A DNA stretch of 64,000 bases from Glycomyces xiaoerkulensis. Lineage in GTDB: Bacteria; Actinomycetota; Actinomycetes; Mycobacteriales; Micromonosporaceae. The notes beneath the pieces were generated by a model. The model did no database searches. It saw only the letters and a program-made list of their open reading frames with translations, and was not told the DNA's origin. Every line of letters starts with the position of its first letter. The first letter of the stretch is position 1. A program made the position numbers and the translations under genes. This document shows, piece by piece, positions 1 to 9,629 of this stretch. The stretch covers positions 62,001 to 126,000 of the forward strand of contig NZ_PGGV01000029.1 in assembly GCF_002798405.1 (NCBI RefSeq). Reading direction: 5' to 3'.

Positions 1-2
1 TG

Positions 3-968
3 GCCCAGATGCTCGGGCAGCTCGACGTCCGGCCCGGCCAGCGGGTGCTCGAGATCGGGGCCGGCACCGGGTACAACGCGGCGCTGCTGGCCGAGCTGGT
101 GGGCCCGGAGGGATCGGTCACGACCGTCGACCTCGACGCCGACACCGTCAATCGGGCCCGCGAGTCGCTGGACGCCGCCGGGTACCGGCGGGTCCGGGTC
201 GTCCAGGGCGACGGTGAGCGCGGCTTCGCCGACGGCGCCCCCTACGACCGGATCATCGTGACCGTCGGGACCTGGGACCTGCCGCCGGCCTGGTGGGACC
301 AGCTCGCCGAGGGCGGGATCCTGGTCGTGCCCTTGGAGATCCGCAGTTCGGAGCACTCGATCGCCTTCGAGTACGTCGGCGGGGTCCTGCGCAGCCGGTC
401 GATCATCTGCTGCGGGTTCATGCCGATGCGCGGGATCGGCGCGCACGGGACCCAGACGGTCGAACTGTCGGCGGGCCGGATACTGACCTTCCACGCCGAC
501 AAGGAGGTGGACGCGGCCGGGGCCCAAGGGGTCCTGGACGAGCGCGGGACGTCGGTGTGGACGGAGGTCGCGGTCCGGCTTGGTGAGGACATGGCCCAGC
601 TCGCGCTCTGGTTGGCGTGCGCGTTCCCCGGCTGCGGGCGGATGAGCGCGCCGTTCGGGGACCACGGGCAGTTCAGGCTGCTGCTGCGCTGGGCCAATCC
701 GGCGGTGGTCGACGGGCGCGATTTCGCGTACGTGGCGTGTCGGCGCAGCGGCGATGGGAGCGATGCCGAGGTCGGGGTGCGCGGGCACGGACCGAACGCC
801 TCGGCGCTCGCGCGGAAGCTCGCCGAGCAGGTCCGGGCCTGGGACCGGCTGTGCCGCGAGGACGTGCGGCTGCGGATCGACGCCTACCGCAGCGAAGTCG
901 GGCCTACCGTGGACGGCCGTTTCGTGGTGCCCAAGCTCCACAGCCGGCTCGCCATCCAGGCCGTCTAG
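3..968 (+). CDS. PCMT-type protein methyltransferase, 5' end cut by window edge
   Basis: S-adenosylmethionine-dependent methyltransferase of the protein-L-isoaspartate O-methyltransferase (PCMT) type. The frame is open to the left edge, and the first visible residues (AQMLGQLDVRPGQRVLEIG) normally lie about 60-80 residues into a PCMT, so the true start lies outside the window. The SAM-binding loop reads LEIGAGTGYNAAL, followed by the acidic DLDAD strand end. The long C-terminal half with GFMPMRGIGAH resembles, as I recall, the methyltransferases of RiPP (FxLD/lanthipeptide) loci rather than the housekeeping repair enzyme. A substrate cannot be read from what is visible. The ABC exporter starts 109 bases downstream on the same strand. 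Family call is firm; the RiPP link is inference. Confidence 0.8.
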   Translation, partial: AQMLGQLDVRPGQRVLEIGAGTGYNAALLAELVGPEGSVTTVDLDADTVNRARESLDAAGYRRVRVVQGDGERGFADGAPYDRIIVTVGTWDLPPAWWDQLAEGGILVVPLEIRSSEHSIAFEYVGGVLRSRSIICCGFMPMRGIGAHGTQTVELSAGRILTFHADKEVDAAGAQGVLDERGTSVWTEVAVRLGEDMAQLALWLACAFPGCGRMSAPFGDHGQFRLLLRWANPAVVDGRDFAYVACRRSGDGSDAEVGVRGHGPNASALARKLAEQVRAWDRLCREDVRLRIDAYRSEVGPTVDGRFVVPKLHSRLAIQAV

Positions 969-1077
969 GGTCCTACGACCCCGGGAGGAGGCGCGGTCGC
1001 GCCTCGGGGCGGACGCGGCCGTCGCACCGCCCGGGTAGCGTCGGAGCCGACCGCCGACACCCAGCGGAGGAAACCTG

Positions 1078-2859
1078 ATGTCCGACACCACCACGGCTGA
1101 GGCCGGGGCCGATCCGACGGCCTCGGAACCACCCGACAAGGCGCCCATATCGCGGCTGTGGGCCTACGCCAAAGACCACGTGCGACTGCTGCTGATCGGA
1201 GGCGCCCTCTCGTTCGGCGGCGGCATCGCCGGACTGGTCCAACCCCTGATCGCGATGGAGGTCATCGACGCCCTCTCCGCCGACGACTCCCTGCGCGACC
1301 CGCTCCTGCTGCTCGCGGCCGTGGTCGTGGTCGGCGGGACCCTGAGCGCGCTGGGCCCCTACCTGATGCAGATCGCCGGGCAGGACGTCGTCCTGGGCGT
1401 CCGGCGGAGCCTGGTGGGCCGGCTGGTGCGACTCGAGGTCGCCGAGGTCGACCGGCTCCGGCCCGGAGACCTGGTCTCCCGTTTGACCTCGGACACCAAC
1501 CTGCTGCGCACCGTGGCCAGCACCACGGTGATCGGCGGGGTCACCGACGCGTTCATGATCCTCGGCGGTATCGCGCTCATGGCCTGGCTGGACCCGGTCC
1601 TGTTCGGCACCACGATGGCGATGGTCGTGATGGTCACCGTCACGATGATGTTCATCCTGCCGCGCATCCAGAACGCCACGCGCGATTCGCAGAAGGCCCT
1701 GGGCGACATGGGATCGCTGCTGGAGCGGATCTTCAGCGCCTTCCGCACCGTGAAGGCCTCCAGCGCCGAGGACCACGAGATCGGCAAGCTCGACCAGGCG
1801 GCGAAGACCGCCCGGGACCGGGGCGTCACCGCCTCGCTGTGGGAAGGGCTCGCGGGCGTCGCGGCGTGGATGCCGATCAACATCGCATTCCTGATGGTGC
1901 TCGGCGTCGGCGGCGCCCGGGTCGCCTCCGGCGCGATGGACGTCGGCACGCTGATCGGCTTCCTGCTGCTCCTGTTCTACCTGATGGGACCGGTCAACGG
2001 CCTGATCGCCTCCCTGTCGCAGCTCCAGATCGGCCTGGCAGCGGTCAAGCGGATCGAGGACGTGGCCGGACTGGCCGCCGAGGAGTCCGGGAACGGCGAG
2101 GCGCCGACCGCCACCGGTCCGGCGCGGGTGTCGTTCGAGGACGTCCGGTTCCGCTACGGCGACGACCTCCCCTTCGTCCACCACGGCGTGACCTTCGAGT
2201 CGAGCGGCAAGGGCCTGACCGCGTTCGTGGGCCCCTCCGGCGCGGGCAAGACCACGGTGTTCTCGCTGATCGAACGGTTCTACCCGATCACCAGCGGCGC
2301 GGTGAGGGTCGACGGCCGGGACGTCCGCGACTGGCCGCTGGCCGACCTGCGGGAGACGATCGGCTACGTCGAGCAGGACGCACCGGTCCTGGACGGGACG
2401 CTGCGCGAGAACCTGGTGATGGCCGCGCCCGACGCCACCGAGGCCGAGATCCTCGACGTGGTCGAGCGGGCCCGACTCGCCGAGCTGGTGGGGAAGCTGC
2501 CCGAGGGCCTCGACTCGGCGATCGGATACCGGGGGACGACCCTGTCGGGCGGAGAGCGCCAACGGGTGGCGATCGCCAGGGCGCTGCTGCGCAAACCGCG
2601 CCTGCTGCTGCTCGACGAGGCGACCTCGCAGCTCGACGCGACCAACGAGGCGGCCCTGAAGCAGCTCATGCTCGACGCCGCCGAACGCACCAACGTGCTG
2701 GTGGTGGCCCACCGGCTGTCGACGGTGACCAGCGCCGACCAGATCGTGGTCCTGGACACCGGCAGGGTCCGCGCCGTGGGCTCCCACGCCGAGCTGGTCG
2801 AGCAGGACGAGCTCTACCGCGACCTGGCCGCCCAGCAGCTCCTGGCAGTCGCCGAATAG
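1078..2859 (+). CDS. ABC exporter, fused membrane and ATPase domains
   Basis: Type IV half-exporter of 593 residues that should act as a dimer in the cytoplasmic membrane. Six transmembrane helices occupy about residues 30-320. The nucleotide-binding domain follows, with Walker A GPSGAGKTT, signature LSGGERQR, Walker B LLLLDEATSQLD and the H-loop VVAHRLS. The ATG is preceded by GGAGG at a good distance (GGAGGAAACCTG). Cargo cannot be told from sequence; such proteins export drugs, lipids or peptides. The methyltransferase directly upstream on the same strand leaves a RiPP export role possible but unproven. A GC-rich hairpin follows the stop. Confidence 0.92.
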   Translation: MSDTTTAEAGADPTASEPPDKAPISRLWAYAKDHVRLLLIGGALSFGGGIAGLVQPLIAMEVIDALSADDSLRDPLLLLAAVVVVGGTLSALGPYLMQIAGQDVVLGVRRSLVGRLVRLEVAEVDRLRPGDLVSRLTSDTNLLRTVASTTVIGGVTDAFMILGGIALMAWLDPVLFGTTMAMVVMVTVTMMFILPRIQNATRDSQKALGDMGSLLERIFSAFRTVKASSAEDHEIGKLDQAAKTARDRGVTASLWEGLAGVAAWMPINIAFLMVLGVGGARVASGAMDVGTLIGFLLLLFYLMGPVNGLIASLSQLQIGLAAVKRIEDVAGLAAEESGNGEAPTATGPARVSFEDVRFRYGDDLPFVHHGVTFESSGKGLTAFVGPSGAGKTTVFSLIERFYPITSGAVRVDGRDVRDWPLADLRETIGYVEQDAPVLDGTLRENLVMAAPDATEAEILDVVERARLAELVGKLPEGLDSAIGYRGTTLSGGERQRVAIARALLRKPRLLLLDEATSQLDATNEAALKQLMLDAAERTNVLVVAHRLSTVTSADQIVVLDTGRVRAVGSHAELVEQDELYRDLAAQQLLAVAE

Positions 2860-2864
2860 CGAAC

Positions 2865-2901
2865 GGCGGCGCGGCCGGACTCCGGTCACGGCCGCGCCGC
2901 C
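2865..2901 (+). terminator. Hairpin after ABC exporter gene
   Basis: Perfect 13-bp inverted repeat (GGCGGCGCGGCCG and its complement) with an 11-nt loop, 5 bases after the exporter stop codon. There is no T-run, as is common for actinobacterial hairpin terminators. Confidence 0.6.
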
Positions 2902-3036
2902 CCGACCGCACGTCCGAATAAGACTGATCGCGTGATTTGGGACGGCATTCAACGCTCGTTCACAACAGGGAAGGCTCCATGAAGGCCGCAGCCGCTGTAC
3001 TGGAGGCACCTGAACCCGAACGAGAAGAGGAAACGC

Positions 3037-4089
3037 ATGTCCCGCAAGGGTGTCCTCCTCCGCGGACTCGCCGCCGCGGCCGCCGCCGGCTTCGCCATCA
3101 CCTTCGCCGCCGACACCGCCGCCGCCAAAGGCGGCCACCACCCGCCCGCCGACGACGAACCGACCGTCATCGCCCACCGCGGCGCCAGCGGCTACCTGCC
3201 CGAGCACACGCTCGAAGCCTACGAGCTCGCGATCGCCCTGGGCGCCGACGTCATCGAACCCGACCTGGTGCTCACCGCCGACGGCGAACTGCTCGCCCGC
3301 CACGAGCCGTACCTGAGCGGCACCACCGACGTCGAAGACCGCCCCGAGTTCGCCGACCGCGAGACCACCAAGAACGTCGAGGGCCGACAGATCACCGACT
3401 GGTTCGCCGAGGACTTCACCGTCGCCGAACTCAAAACCCTCCGCGCCGAAGAGCGCCTGCCCGACCTGCGCCCCCGGAGCGCCAAGTGGGACGGCCGGTT
3501 CCAACTGGTCACCTACGGCGAGCTCCTCGACCACCTCGAGGCGCGCGGCCACGACGTCGTCACCTACCCGGAGATGAAGCACCCGGCCTACTACGACCGG
3601 ATGGGACTGAGCATCGAGGACGCGCTGGCCGACACGCTGGCCGAACGCGGCCTGGACCGGGCCGATTCGCCGGTGTGGGTGCAGTCGTTCGACTACGACA
3701 GCCTGATCGAGATCGCAGAGCGCATCGAGAACCCGATCGGCCTGAACATCGGCGGCTCGGGGACCATCTCGGACGCCGATCTCGACCGGTACGCCGCGAC
3801 CCTGGACACCGTCAGCCTCAGCAAGGACCGGATCGTGCCGCGCGACGCCGAGGGCTACCTGCTGGAGCCGACCGACGTGGTCGACCGGGCGCACGCGCGG
3901 GGCCTGGAGGTGCACGTGTGGACCTTCCGCAGCGAGAACGCGTTCCTGCCGGCCGACTTCCGGAAGGGCGACAGGCCCTCCAAGCGGGGCCGCTACAAGG
4001 ACGAGTACGAGCTGTTCTACGGGCTCGGCGTCGACGCGGTCTTCAGCGACCACCCGGACAAGGCGATCCGGGTGCGCGAGAAGCGCTAG
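3037..4089 (+). CDS. glpQ: Secreted glycerophosphodiester phosphodiesterase
   Basis: Hydrolyses glycerophosphodiesters to glycerol-3-phosphate and an alcohol, probably outside the membrane. The 350-residue protein begins with a signal peptide (Ala-rich core at residues 7-29). The GDPD TIM-barrel motifs are present: HRGASGYLPEHT with H47 and R48, metal ligands E74 and D76 in the strand EPDLVLTADG, and H89 in LLARHEPYL. Insertions after the fourth strand match the longer periplasmic GlpQ type. The start has AAGAGGAAACGC upstream. It stands alone, and its TAG stop shares bases with the stop of the convergent GNAT gene. Confidence 0.9.
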   Translation: MSRKGVLLRGLAAAAAAGFAITFAADTAAAKGGHHPPADDEPTVIAHRGASGYLPEHTLEAYELAIALGADVIEPDLVLTADGELLARHEPYLSGTTDVEDRPEFADRETTKNVEGRQITDWFAEDFTVAELKTLRAEERLPDLRPRSAKWDGRFQLVTYGELLDHLEARGHDVVTYPEMKHPAYYDRMGLSIEDALADTLAERGLDRADSPVWVQSFDYDSLIEIAERIENPIGLNIGGSGTISDADLDRYAATLDTVSLSKDRIVPRDAEGYLLEPTDVVDRAHARGLEVHVWTFRSENAFLPADFRKGDRPSKRGRYKDEYELFYGLGVDAVFSDHPDKAIRVREKR

Positions 4090-4799
4090 GCGGGTTCGGC
4101 CAGGGCTCGTCCGAACGCCGAGGGGCCGTCCCGGCCGCCGGGGGCGGCCCCTCGGTCCTGCGCGTATCCGGGTCGAGCCTCCCGCCCGGGGTCTTCCGGT
4201 CCGCGCCGGATCGCGATCTGGAAGTGGACGGTCTCGGCGGGCGCGCCGAGCGGATCGTCCGCCGCGGGCCGCATCTCGTTGACCGCGATGCGCTCGTCGT
4301 AGACGGCCTTGCCGTACCGGGACCAGAACGCCACCGCTCCGGGAGCCCGGGCGTCGACGTAGAGGTGGACGCCGGTGTAGCGCTCGCGCGAGGCGATGAA
4401 CGCCAGGCACCGGCGGGCCAGTGCGTCCCCCAGGCCCCGCCTGCGGTGCTCGGGACGGACGTACACCCGCCGCAGGGTCGCGGTCCGGCCCTCCTCGAAG
4501 CGGCAGGTCACCTCGACCGGGTGGGGCGGCGAGGTCGGCGTCTGGCCGCGGACTCCCGCGGTGCCCACGACTGATCCGTCCACTTCGGCCACGAACAGCG
4601 CGTTGTCCTCCGGGGCCGAGTAGTGCGACTCCAAATCGATTATGTCCGAATGGGGCCCTGGGCGGTAGCCGTGTCCGAGGTCGCGGTACAGGGTGTCGAG
4701 CATGACCGATCTCGCCCGATCGAGATCGTCCGGTAGGGCCCGGCGAATCGTATACGCGCGCAGGGGCGTCTCGTCGAATGCGGGGATGGGACTCGACAT
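4086..4799 (-). CDS. GNAT-family N-acetyltransferase
   Basis: Predicted acetyl-CoA-dependent acyltransferase of 237 residues. The GNAT core runs from about residue 15 (YTIRRALPDDLDRAR) to 190. Motif A is LRRVYVRPEHRRRGLGDAL, and the later block VHLYVDARAPGAVAFWSRYGK also fits. The substrate is unknown. The last 40 residues, rich in Gly, Pro and Arg, read through the hairpin at 4118-4155, so the functional domain probably ends before them. The gene is convergent with glpQ and the stops overlap. The start ATG lacks a clear ribosome binding site; AACAAT lies about 7 bases upstream, so a leaderless transcript is possible. Confidence 0.8.
   Translation of the reverse strand: MSSPIPAFDETPLRAYTIRRALPDDLDRARSVMLDTLYRDLGHGYRPGPHSDIIDLESHYSAPEDNALFVAEVDGSVVGTAGVRGQTPTSPPHPVEVTCRFEEGRTATLRRVYVRPEHRRRGLGDALARRCLAFIASRERYTGVHLYVDARAPGAVAFWSRYGKAVYDERIAVNEMRPAADDPLGAPAETVHFQIAIRRGPEDPGREARPGYAQDRGAAPGGRDGPSAFGRALAEPA
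4118..4155. terminator. Hairpin between convergent glpQ-like and GNAT genes
   Basis: Perfect 11-bp inverted repeat (CCGAGGGGCCG/CGGCCCCTCGG) with a 16-nt loop, just past the glpQ stop and inside the 3' end of the opposing GNAT reading frame. It can serve as terminator for glpQ. Confidence 0.6.
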
Positions 4800-4953
4800 G
4801 GATTCGATTGTTCCACCGCCGGCGCGCGGGCATCGCATCTCGACAGCGAGACTATCCTCACTGGAGTGCGTTATGCGGCCGTTATCGATGCATCCGAAGC
4901 GGCCGGTGCCCTTCGGCCGGGCCCGTGCCGGGTGAGGGCCGGTCCGGGCGGCG

Positions 4954-5748
4954 TCAGCCGGCGAAGCGGTCGGTGAGGCCGAACAGGGCCCCGCTGGGCG
5001 AGGACAGCACCGCGGTCCGCGCCCGCTCCTCGCCCGGCGGCACCACGACCCGCCCGCCGAGACCGACCGCCCTCGCGGTCTTCCGGTCGAGCGAATCGGC
5101 GCCGAAGCAGACCACCCACTGCGGATCCAGGTCCCGCTCCGGGCCGTCGGCGGCGTGGCATCCACCGAACTCCAGGCCCGTCTCCCGCGTCCGCAGCGCG
5201 ACGGGCGCGTCCGGGCCGCCGGCAGGGCGGACGCCCAGCGCCCAGTCCAGCAGCTCGGCGTAGAACTGCATCGGCTCGGCCGGATCCCCGTCGTAGACGT
5301 ACTCGAACCAGGCGGTCGCGCCCGGCTCGCCGTAGGCGGTGAAGCCCATGCCGTCGTTGAGCGGCTCGTAGAGGCCGAACCCGCCGCCGTCGGGGTCCTT
5401 GAGGGCGGCGTAGACCAGGTCGTCGCCGACGCGCATGGGCTGGGTGATCGTGGTCGCGCCGAGCTTCTCGGCGTGGGCGGCCGCGAGCAGGCAGTCCTCC
5501 ACGTGGAAGGCCACGCCCCAGCTCGCCGGCCTGTCGGGCTGGTCGGTCTGGTTCGGGGCGATGCCCGCCACCGCGCGGGCGTTGGCGACGCTGGTGCCGA
5601 GGCACAGCTCGGTGTAGTGCCCGAACTCCTCGCCGGCGTCGAAGGTCTTCCAGTCGAAGAGGCGGGTGTAGAACTCGAGCTCGGCGGCCAGATCGGGGGC
5701 GTTCGCATCGGCCCAGATCGGGGCGCCGAGCGGTATCGAGGTCGGCAT
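4954..5748 (-). CDS. Two-domain VOC/glyoxalase-fold protein
   Basis: A 264-residue protein with two vicinal-oxygen-chelate (glyoxalase/bleomycin-resistance) modules: residues about 8-125 (PIWADANAPDLAAELEFYTRLFDW) and about 135-260 (ATAWFEYVYDGDPAEPMQFYAELLDW). Each module ends in a DPDGGGFGLYE-type strand or its counterpart (SSPSGALFGLTD). Similar actinobacterial proteins are often called hydroxylases or glyoxalase-like, but no substrate can be given. Start ATG 5748 is chosen because GAAGGAG lies 9 bases upstream; an upstream in-frame start at 5787 has no such site. Single-gene unit. Confidence 0.85.
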   Translation of the reverse strand: MPTSIPLGAPIWADANAPDLAAELEFYTRLFDWKTFDAGEEFGHYTELCLGTSVANARAVAGIAPNQTDQPDRPASWGVAFHVEDCLLAAAHAEKLGATTITQPMRVGDDLVYAALKDPDGGGFGLYEPLNDGMGFTAYGEPGATAWFEYVYDGDPAEPMQFYAELLDWALGVRPAGGPDAPVALRTRETGLEFGGCHAADGPERDLDPQWVVCFGADSLDRKTARAVGLGGRVVVPPGEERARTAVLSSPSGALFGLTDRFAG

Positions 5749-5862
5749 CGGAGCCGCTCCTTCGCGGGTCGGGGTCGGAATCCCCAATCACGGTCCCACG
5801 CGGGTACGACCCGGGCAAGCGTTTCAGCCTACGGCCGCAGGGGAGCCCGAACACCGCGCCGC

Positions 5863-6246
5863 TCAGAGCCGGCGTTCGCGCAGCAGGTCGCGGATCTGCT
5901 CCAGCAGCACGAGCTGCTCCTCGCGCTCGGCCTCCGCCTCCTCGGGCGCTGCCGCCATCCGCTCGCGGAGCCGGTTGAACGGGACCACCACCACGAAGTA
6001 GACCGCCGCAGCGGTCAGGACGAACACCACGATGCCGTTGAGGAACAACCCGTACGGGAACTCGACGCCGTTGACCGCGAAGCTGCCGCCGGCCTCCTCC
6101 CCGCCGGTCATGAGGGCGATGGCCGGGTTGATGAACGCCTCGCCGAACGAACCGACCAGCGCGGTCACCGCCGCGCCCATGACGACGGCCACGGCCAGTT
6201 CGACCACGTTCCCGCGCATCATGAAGTCCTTGAAACCTTTGATCAT
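5863..6246 (-). CDS. mscL: Large-conductance mechanosensitive channel
   Basis: MscL opens in response to membrane tension and releases solutes during hypo-osmotic shock. At 127 residues the length is typical. The N-terminus MIKGFKDFMMRGNVVELAVAVVMG is the conserved amphipathic helix and start of TM1. TM2 is around GLFLNGIVVFVLTAAAVYFVVVV, followed by FNRLRERM and an acidic/basic cytoplasmic helix ending LLRERRL. A single-gene unit, divergent from amt. It complements the ectoine operon at 48.6 kb functionally, since cells that accumulate ectoine need an emergency release valve, but the two are not linked genetically. Confidence 0.96.
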   Translation of the reverse strand: MIKGFKDFMMRGNVVELAVAVVMGAAVTALVGSFGEAFINPAIALMTGGEEAGGSFAVNGVEFPYGLFLNGIVVFVLTAAAVYFVVVVPFNRLRERMAAAPEEAEAEREEQLVLLEQIRDLLRERRL

Positions 6247-6329
6247 GGCCGAAATTCTCGCATCCGCCCAGGCCGGAACAGACTCGGCGAATCACCACAT
6301 GTCGCATTCGCGAGGCCGGTGAGCCGAAG

Positions 6330-6345
6330 TTCACATGATCGAAAT
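6330..6345 (+). promoter_or_regulatory. Candidate GlnR-type binding site upstream of amt
   Basis: TTCAC-N6-GAAAT matches the actinobacterial GlnR pattern gTnAC-N6-GaAAC at about 8 of 10 defined bases. It lies 250 bases before the ammonium transporter gene, a known class of GlnR target. Only one a-b half-site is convincing; a second copy is not clear. Confidence 0.35.
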
Positions 6346-6361
6346 ATTTCGCGACAGCCTT

Positions 6362-6390
6362 TTAACACAGCGGCTCGGGCTGCGTAACAC
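6362..6390 (+). promoter_or_regulatory. Candidate amt promoter
   Basis: TTAACA and TAACAC hexamers are separated by 17 bases, just downstream of the GlnR-like site. Transcription would start near 6397, giving a leader of about 200 bases. Confidence 0.35.
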
Positions 6391-6593
6391 GCCGCAGTGA
6401 AGCTGGCATGACTCCGGTAGGTAGGAGAACACGCGCCGGCCGCTTGCCGCCGCCTCGGACGGCGGCTCGACCGGGCCACGACGGCCCCTCGGTCGGCGCG
6501 TGGCACCTGCCCCGAGCAATGTCGCTCCCCTCGAAGCCGGAACCAGACTCTAAGCCCACTTTCGCCTATCACTGGAGAAGAGAGGAGGCGGCA

Positions 6594-7898
6594 ATGCCCG
6601 AGCTCGATACCGGGAACAACTCCTGGATCCTTATCTCCGCCGCCCTAGTGCTGCTCATGACCCCGGGACTGGCCCTGTTCTACGGGGGTCTGACCCGGGC
6701 CAAGAGCGTCATCAACATGATGCTGAAGTGCCTGGTCGCCATCGGCACCACCAGCATCGTCTGGATGCTCGTCGGCGAGTCGATGGCCACCGACGGCAGC
6801 GGGAACTTCTTCCCGACCGACTTCTCGGGCGCCTTCGGACTCGACTACGTGACCGACCTCGGCACCGTCGACGGCGGCGTCTCGGCCGGAGCCATGTCGG
6901 CCTTCGGCATGATGTTCGCGATCATCACCGTCGCCCTGATCGCCGGCGCCGTCGCCGACCGCATGAAGTTCTCCTCCTGGGTCGTGTTCGCCGTCGCCTG
7001 GGTCGTCCTGGTCTACGCCCCGGTCGCCTACTGGGTGTGGGGCTCGGGCTGGATCGACGGCCTCGGCGTCATGGACTACGCCGGCGGTACCGCGGTCCAC
7101 GCCAACGCCGGTGCCGCGGCGCTCGCCCTCGCGCTGGTCGTCGGCCGCCGCGTCGGCTGGAAGGACGGCACCTTCGCCCCGCACAACCTGCCGCTGGTCG
7201 TCATCGGCGCGGGCCTGCTGTGGTTCGGCTGGTTCGGCTTCAACGCCGGCTCGGCCTTCGTCGCCGACGAGGCCGCCGGCCTGGCGCTGCTGAACACCCA
7301 GGTCGCCACCGCCGCGGCGATCCTCGCCTGGCTCGTGATCGACCGCCTCCGCGGCATCAAGCCGTCGGTGCTCGGTGCCTGCTCCGGCGTCATCGCCGGC
7401 CTGGTCGCCATCACCCCGGCCGCCGGCCTGGTCGCGCCCCTCGGCGCGGTCGCGATCGGCGCCATCGCCGGTGTGATCTGCCCGCTGGCGATCGGCCTGA
7501 AGCACAAGCTCGGCTACGACGACTCGCTCGACGTGGTCGGCCTGCACATGGTCGCCGGCATCTGGGGCTCGATGGCCGTCGGTCTGTTCGCGGTCGCCGA
7601 CATCACCGAGGTCACCTGGGGCGACGCCCAGAACGGCCTGTTCTACGGCGGCTCGTTCGGCTTCTTCGCCAACCAGACCGGCGCGGTGTTCGCCGTGGTC
7701 GGATACTCGTTCGTGGTGGCCCTCATCATCGGCCTGATCCTGAAGTTCACCATCGGCGTCCGCATCAGCGAAGAGGACGAGCTGGCCGGCATCGACGCCG
7801 CCCAGCACGGAGAGGCCGGCTACGACCTGCCGGTCAACGGCGAGGCCTTCCCGGCCCCGACGTCCCCGACCGACGCTCCCGACAAGGTCCAAGCCTAG
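6594..7898 (+). CDS. amt: Ammonium transporter (Amt/MEP/Rh family)
   Basis: Integral membrane ammonium channel of 434 residues with about 11 transmembrane helices. Family hallmarks are visible: MTPGLALFYGGLTRAKSV near the N-terminus, the first pore histidine in MDYAGGTAVHANAG, and the second in GLHMVAGIWGSMA. The cytoplasmic tail begins after the helix ending ILKFTIGVR. ATG 6594 is chosen over an earlier in-frame start because GAGAGGAGG lies just upstream and homologues begin at this point. No glnK or glnD gene follows, although these usually lie between amtB and ffh in Streptomyces. A strong terminator hairpin follows the gene. Confidence 0.95.
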   Translation: MPELDTGNNSWILISAALVLLMTPGLALFYGGLTRAKSVINMMLKCLVAIGTTSIVWMLVGESMATDGSGNFFPTDFSGAFGLDYVTDLGTVDGGVSAGAMSAFGMMFAIITVALIAGAVADRMKFSSWVVFAVAWVVLVYAPVAYWVWGSGWIDGLGVMDYAGGTAVHANAGAAALALALVVGRRVGWKDGTFAPHNLPLVVIGAGLLWFGWFGFNAGSAFVADEAAGLALLNTQVATAAAILAWLVIDRLRGIKPSVLGACSGVIAGLVAITPAAGLVAPLGAVAIGAIAGVICPLAIGLKHKLGYDDSLDVVGLHMVAGIWGSMAVGLFAVADITEVTWGDAQNGLFYGGSFGFFANQTGAVFAVVGYSFVVALIIGLILKFTIGVRISEEDELAGIDAAQHGEAGYDLPVNGEAFPAPTSPTDAPDKVQA

Positions 7899-7925
7899 AC
7901 AAAGCGCGCCCGTCGCCATCTCCGC

Positions 7926-7960
7926 GGACGGCCGCCCGGTCTCAGACCGGGCGGCCGTCC
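7926..7960 (+). terminator. Terminator of amt
   Basis: A 16-bp perfect GC-rich stem (GGACGGCCGCCCGGTC and its complement) with loop TCA, followed by TTGTCG, between amt and ffh. It indicates that amt and ffh are separate transcription units. Confidence 0.75.
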
Positions 7961-8029
7961 TTGTCGCCTGCGACCGGGCCGTTAAGCTCGTAGGAGTACC
8001 CAGCTTTAACACCACCGAGAGGTTCGCCC

Positions 8030-9580
<1,551 letters not shown>

Positions 9581-9629
9581 CCGAAGCCGTGGACAGCGGC
9601 CGGGCCCGTGGGCGATACTGCGAGGCGTC

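Larger units (their letters stand above)
6247..6593. other. Long intergenic region between mscL and amt
   Basis: This 347-base divergent gap codes for no protein that I can support. It holds a candidate GlnR half-site (6330-6345), a candidate amt promoter (6362-6390) and about 200 bases of leader before the amt start. The leader contains GC-rich dyads around 6435-6500. No known riboswitch class was recognised. Confidence 0.6.

Noticed and set aside
755-768. TGGGAGCGATGCCG as a third CebR-like site
   Set aside because: It lies inside the methyltransferase coding region and lacks the right-hand arm.
988-1005. Hairpin between the methyltransferase and exporter genes as a terminator
   Set aside because: The stem has only 7 bp (GAGGCGC/GCGCCTC) and no T-run, so read-through into the exporter gene is just as likely.
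973-4833. Very long open frame on the minus strand opposite the ABC exporter and glpQ-like genes
   Set aside because: It is a mirror of high-GC codon bias on the other strand: Arg/Gly/Pro-rich, without any family motif, and fully covered by well-supported genes.
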